Shown in pieces: positions 13,701 to 16,436 of a DNA stretch of 16,436 nucleotides. The position numbers and the translations under genes were made by a program. Within the stretch, counting starts at the first letter, position 1, and each line of letters opens with the position of its first letter. Location of the stretch: the NCBI GenBank assembly GCA_039588915.1, contig JBDGYV010000054.1, forward strand, positions 1-16,436, in the 5' to 3' direction. This DNA comes from CAMYLR01 sp039588915 (GTDB taxonomy: Bacteria > Gemmatimonadota > Gemmatimonadetes > JACCXV01 > JAHWKZ01). The notes beneath the pieces were generated by a model that was not told the origin of the DNA, searched no databases, and saw nothing but the letters and a program-made list of their open reading frames with translations.

Positions 13701-14946
13701 TTTTGGCTTTCGGGTACGCAAGTCGAGGCGGCAGGTAAAGTGCTCCAAGCGTGTGGTACGTGTCGGCTAGACCTGAATGGGCCAGAGCGTAGCACGGATC
13801 ACAATTGATAGCTTGTTCGTAGCATTCCACACTCCGCTCTAGGTCTTCACGCGTGTGGCGATTCCAGTAGTATCGGCCTTTCAGGTACAGGTTGTACGCT
13901 TCGAGATTAGCAGTGTGTTGACGTACAACAGGGTCTGATTCTCGATCCGCCAACTCAACCTTGAGCGCGTCGACGATCGCGAGCGAAATCCGCTCTTGAA
14001 CGGAAAAAACATCCTCTAGATCGGTCTCGAACGTCTCAGACCACAGATGATAACCGTCTTCCGCGTTGATAAGCTGTGGAGTAATCCGAACACGCCGGCC
14101 GACCTTTCGAACACTCCCCTCCAGAACCGTCCCGACTGCGAGCTTCTCGCCGATTTGGCGAACGTTCGTCTCCTTCCCCTTGAACGCAAAGCTCGAGGTA
14201 TGAGAGGCGACACGAAGACCCTCGACGCGGGTTAGCGCGTTGATTAGCTCCTCAGCCATTCCGTCACTGAAGTATTCGTTGTCCCCTTCTGGGCTAATGT
14301 CATCAAAGGGAAGGACGGCGATCGATTTGGGTTGCACACGCGGTGCAACTGTGTCCCTATCCTCCTCGTTGAGTTCTACCGTTAGCAGACGGATTCGCCC
14401 TCGCACGCCACGAAGACCTCTTTCTCCCGCCTCCTGGAACCCGAACTCCAGCTGCTGACGGATGTGGCGCCACACTTCCTCGCTAACGAGAACCTGGCCG
14501 GGCGCCGCCTCCTCCTGAAGCCGCGACGTCACGTTGACACCGTCGCCGTAGATATCGCCATCTGACGCAGTAGCCACTTCTCCAACATGAACACCGACAT
14601 GAACCGAAGCTGTTTGACCTCGGGTAGTTGATTCAGCGCCAAACTCGTCCCTTAGAGCCAGGGCTGAGCGCACAGCTGCATCCGTACTGGTGAACTCAGC
14701 CATCGCTCCATCGCCAAGAAATTTGACCAGTCGCCCGCCATACTTCTCAACTTGCTTACGCGTAATCCCCTGGAAAACATCAACTAGCTCAAAGGCGGCG
14801 TTCTCGTTTTTTGAGGAGAGCCGCGTGTATCCCGCGATATCGGCGAACCAGACCGCAGCTAGCCGCCGTCTCATGGATTCTGACGCCAGTGTGGATGTGA
14901 TCGGTTGTGATGAAGAGGGCGGTTCGGACGAGGGTGTCAGGTGCAT
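10753..14946 (-). CDS. Cyclase, FlgO/TolB-like, TPR, STAND NTPase and TPR fusion regulator
   Basis: The 1397-residue protein has five modules. (1) Class III cyclase, about 26-190, with all canonical residues: metal Asp36 and Asp79, adenine-selecting Lys75 and Asp131, transition-state Asn138 and Arg142, so it is predicted to make cAMP. (2) FlgO/TolB-N-like domain, about 207-335 (KSIAVLPFDDIS, EYFSDGMAEE). (3) TPRs, about 350-655, closing with the DHLGSDPRF tail normal for such proteins. (4) NB-ARC-type STAND ATPase, COG3903-like, from about 671: the usual entry LPVQPTPLIGR, P-loop GPGGTGKT (704-711), Walker B LLLVLDGFEHV and GLPL (877-880). (5) C-terminal TPRs, about 1120-1360. No DNA-binding domain or membrane segment is seen. 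The ATG at 14946 is favoured because AAGGTGG lies 8 nt upstream; another in-frame ATG at 14976 lacks a site. The patatin gene follows after 52 bp. This probably senses a ligand or partner through its TPRs and ATPase and controls the cyclase; that is inference. Confidence 0.92.
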   Translation of the reverse strand: MHLTPSSEPPSSSQPITSTLASESMRRRLAAVWFADIAGYTRLSSKNENAAFELVDVFQGITRKQVEKYGGRLVKFLGDGAMAEFTSTDAAVRSALALRDEFGAESTTRGQTASVHVGVHVGEVATASDGDIYGDGVNVTSRLQEEAAPGQVLVSEEVWRHIRQQLEFGFQEAGERGLRGVRGRIRLLTVELNEEDRDTVAPRVQPKSIAVLPFDDISPEGDNEYFSDGMAEELINALTRVEGLRVASHTSSFAFKGKETNVRQIGEKLAVGTVLEGSVRKVGRRVRITPQLINAEDGYHLWSETFETDLEDVFSVQERISLAIVDALKVELADRESDPVVRQHTANLEAYNLYLKGRYYWNRHTREDLERSVECYEQAINCDPCYALAHSGLADTYHTLGALYLPPRLAYPKAKSAARRALDLDANLAEAHASLAEVQWRYDWQWDEAEKGFKRALELKPQYAQAHRMYANCLRDVGRIDEAIDSIRRAQELDPLSFHVSAAVAGIYYFARRYDEAIDECLRTLGEAPFFFPVRFFLGSCYERKQMYDEAIEQFQKVVELSGIPGAIVALGYVYAASGRQSEAQKILSEALKTSEETYVSAYGVASLYVAMNDLDNAFTWFEKAYEERSGWLASLKMEPRFDHLGSDPRFTALLGKVGLVSSEISVPGNLPVQPTPLIGRHKEIANVHDLLVDPEVRLLTLTGPGGTGKTRLGLGIAPQMLEEFPDGIFFVPLSSIRDPRLVITRTTRCLNLQVSGGRKPLDVLAEHLSGKRLLLVLDGFEHVLDAAREVSGLLQAVPTVKVMITSQAALRVRGEHEYAVPPLAVPRPQARFDPEIVLDSEAVELFRQRAKAVKPEFELTSGNSGPVVEICRRLDGLPLAIELAAARIKFMSPSMMLERLEDCLHLLTEGPRDVPKRQQTLRGAFDWSYNLLSEEEQALFRYLSVFVGGFSLEAAEWVCRPVRNELHVLDGLASLVGKSLLRQTETAENKPRFEMLETIRAYGQMLLKEAGENEAVRQRHSEYFLDLVERVEPQLVGSEEARWFDRLELEHGNVQAIINWALEQGKVEIAVRFGSALWWFWWVRGHFAEMRHRQEQALRRIAALPRALQAELLVGSGAMMSMDGDQEKAVELFEQAVALERDRKDKSGVPRALRSHGLGLSRLGEYARATALFKEALALDREIGNPRGECAALRALGKVEAYQGNYDRARDLVEEALELDRQGEDFHSTALSLSVLGDVAQYTGELDRSVQLYDEAIALYHELGSRPGVAYTMYELANVARKHGDLDKARRSYEKSLALLVELDNRRRIANCLAGIGALAVAQEKYKRAAQLQGIVETLRETVSALRPPVERGDFERQVELTRTTLGDEAYARAFQRGRALRTDEGIAFARQPSPS

Positions 14947-15096
14947 GATCGATCCCACCTTTTCCTGGATCGTCATCCGGGGATCTTGTGCCTATACAGC
15001 GGTCACTATGATGCTAGTCAGCAGTTTCGTCCCTGTCACCTCGAGGGGACGCCACCACGACGGATATGCGCCGCGACCGCAGTCCAGGCTATTCGT

Positions 15097-15119
15097 CGCT
15101 TGGCAGGCCGACGTTCGTA
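15097..15119 (+). repeat. 23-bp direct repeat, copy 2
   Basis: Identical to 103-125 in the same orientation, about 15.0 kb away. It lies in the 272-bp space between the large fusion gene and the outer-membrane protein gene. I see no other clear feature in that space. Confidence 0.6.
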
Positions 15120-15218
15120 GCTTTGTCTCGGGCTTTTCTTGACCTGGCGCCAAATATGGTGTCAAAAGGATCGCGGTACCGGGAACATGATGCCCATTGG
15201 ATCAGGTGGGGCAAATGA

Positions 15219-15809
15219 TTATGGGTGGTAAGCGAGCGCCACTCTAATGGATGTGCCAGACACGATCGGTTGGTCAGATTCGGCGGCAACAACAAGTCGA
15301 AACTCTGGTCGGAGCGAGAAATTCGTACCGACGAAAAGATTAGCTCCGACCCCTACATCCCAGGCGAGCCCGGTATCCTCAGACTCGAAAATCTCTTGCT
15401 CGGGGAACCGCGTCTCAGTCCGCGAATAAAGTAAGCCCCCGCCCCCAGCAACGTAGAACTGAGTCGCGGACGTGGAGAATCGATATAGGATGTTGCCGGA
15501 CAGATACAGGCTTGAGCCCTCGAAACGGACTGGGCTTGCACCACCAAAATCACGTGAATGAGGTCCTCCATCCACCTCAATCTCGAAACCGAGCCGCGAA
15601 GTCGGGAAGTAGGCAAACCCTCCGGTTAAATCGATGCCATCTCCCCGGTGGTCCTCATCTGCCCAATAGCGGGCCCATCCGACGCCGCCAAAGATCTCAG
15701 ACCTGAAATCGTGCGATCGGGACTCGGCCTCCTGGGCCGTCAATTCGACATGTAGTAAGAGCACGCAGATGACAGGCAGGACGCAGGTGAGATAACACGA
15801 GCGCGTCAT
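15219..15809 (-). CDS. Outer-membrane beta-barrel protein (OmpA/porin-like, unknown)
   Basis: The 196-residue precursor starts MTRSCY and has a hydrophobic core (LTCVLPVICVLLLHVEL) and likely signal cleavage after LTAQ. The mature protein alternates short amphipathic strands with Gly/Asp turns (FGGVGWARY, LTGGFAYF, LGFEIEVDG, LYLSGNILYRF, FYVAGGGGLLY, GANLFVG, SIRVALAYHP). This fits an eight-stranded barrel of the outer-membrane protein beta-barrel superfamily. Its C-terminus ends HP instead of the usual aromatic residue, which is mildly odd. In-frame starts also exist at 15860 and at 15836, where GGTAGG precedes the ATG. I prefer 15809 because it gives the shortest, best-shaped signal peptide, but this is uncertain. 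It is transcribed alone, more than 200 bp from either neighbouring start or stop as annotated, except the partial gene upstream at 111 bp. Confidence 0.75.
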   Translation of the reverse strand: MTRSCYLTCVLPVICVLLLHVELTAQEAESRSHDFRSEIFGGVGWARYWADEDHRGDGIDLTGGFAYFPTSRLGFEIEVDGGPHSRDFGGASPVRFEGSSLYLSGNILYRFSTSATQFYVAGGGGLLYSRTETRFPEQEIFESEDTGLAWDVGVGANLFVGTNFSLRPEFRLVVAAESDQPIVSGTSIRVALAYHP

Positions 15810-15920
15810 CAGCACCCACTTCCAGTTTGTTTCCATCCACCTACCGTTCGCACAAGGCACCTCAACCGTCGTCGTTGACCTGGATGAGTTTTGCTCCTAG
15901 CCATGGGCGCTCAGGTCGAC

Positions 15921-16436
15921 CTACCGTGCCCGAATTGCCCGTAATCTCTTGACCTCGTCAGGGGAGGTGACCGCCTCTAGTTGATCCCAGATCCGATCCC
16001 AGATTGCTCCTAGCGTAACCGTATCCTCAGGCGTGAATTCGGCCTCGGGAGAGCGGACCGCGAGCCAGTCCTTTACCGCTTCACGCCCGCGTCCGACCAC
16101 CTCGCGAAAACTCCCGTCATCACGCCAACCAATCGTTTCCAGTCGGCGGATGTAAAACGCTTCTCCTCCAGTCACGAGACTCAGGGCTTTGGAAGCTTCG
16201 ACTGTGGCTTCCGCCGGTGCGTCCCACCCCTGTCGAAGAAACGGCAGAGTCCAGTTGTCTGCAGCGAAGAGGCCCGCGGGATTCTGCGCCCAGATCCACG
16301 CGTGAACGACCGCGACACGGGGTTGAGTCATGTCTTCGCCCAAGTCGTCGGGCTTGATCCGCAGCAGTTCCTCCTCGACCCCGCCCGAGTGATCATGCCA
16401 GTCCGCGATTAATCCCGTCACCGAGGGTGGAGCCTC
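15921..16436 (-). CDS. Partial gene, unknown; 5' end beyond the window
   Basis: At least 171 codons are open through the right edge of the window, so the N-terminus is missing. A GTG at 16421 is only an internal possible start, with no ribosome binding site visible. The readable part holds a VVHAWIW..NPAGLFAADNW segment, resembling the HxWxW..NPxGxF pattern seen in several uncharacterised secreted proteins; this is a weak recollection, not a family call. A charged helical C-terminus (WDQLEAV, DEVKRLRAIRAR) follows. The family is not recognised. It is on the same strand as the outer-membrane gene and ends 111 bp upstream of it. Confidence 0.65.
   Translation of the reverse strand, partial: EAPPSVTGLIADWHDHSGGVEEELLRIKPDDLGEDMTQPRVAVVHAWIWAQNPAGLFAADNWTLPFLRQGWDAPAEATVEASKALSLVTGGEAFYIRRLETIGWRDDGSFREVVGRGREAVKDWLAVRSPEAEFTPEDTVTLGAIWDRIWDQLEAVTSPDEVKRLRAIRAR

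Noticed and set aside
8493..14946. A CBASS- or Pycsar-like antiphage operon (cyclase plus patatin effector)
   Set aside because: The patatin has a signal peptide, POTRA-like segment and outer-membrane barrel, so it is not a cytosolic effector. The cyclase has canonical adenylate-cyclase residues and is fused to TPR and ATPase domains. No CD-NTase, TIR or accessory defence gene is present.

Overview
The window (about 57% GC by eye) looks like a chromosomal accessory region of a Gram-negative bacterium. The Gram-negative call rests on an outer-membrane patatin with a BamA-type barrel, a second outer-membrane beta-barrel protein, a lipoprotein and several Sec signal peptides. Large proteins joining a class III cyclase, a FlgO/TolB-like domain and TPRs are common in Acidobacteriota, Gemmatimonadota and some Alphaproteobacteria. 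I lean to an uncultured Acidobacteriota/Gemmatimonadota-like lineage, but the sequence does not settle this.

Layout. 1-385: gap with repeats only. 386-1420 (+): cytoplasmic alpha/beta hydrolase. 1421-2008: gap holding a palindromic repeat, a tRNA-like repeat and a decayed copy of the next gene's leader. 2009-2731 (-): single-pass membrane protein. 2882-4861 (-): cyclase/FlgO-like/TPR protein. 4862-5273: gap with a minus-strand terminator. 5274-5474 (+): small exported or membrane peptide. 5594-6094 (+): DoxX protein, overlapping tail to tail with a small membrane protein at 6020-6298 (-). 6512-7201 and 7211-7969 (-): two-gene operon of a lipoprotein and a secreted protein with three tandem repeats. 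7970-8492: gap with the 3' half of a tRNA-Gln and short direct repeats, probably an integration scar. 8493-10700 (-): PlpD-type patatin phospholipase/autotransporter. 10753-14946 (-): 1397-residue cyclase/FlgO-like/TPR/STAND-NTPase/TPR fusion, 52 bp upstream of the patatin gene. 15219-15809 (-): outer-membrane beta-barrel protein. 15921-16436 (-): partial unknown gene running off the window.

How the parts may fit together. The two cyclase proteins share a front half and look like paralogues; the larger one carries a complete ATPase/TPR regulator after the point where the smaller one ends. Its closeness to the patatin gene suggests co-transcription of a cyclic-nucleotide/STAND sensor with a surface phospholipase. 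Between genes the DNA is rich in scars: a half tRNA ending in an encoded CCA, five copies of a 12-bp-spaced TTGTCACC motif that may be tails of lost integrase genes, a tRNA-Val-like 54-bp repeat, a palindromic element at three gene ends, and an exact 23-bp direct repeat near both window ends. No intact integrase, transposase, rRNA, complete tRNA or CRISPR array is present.
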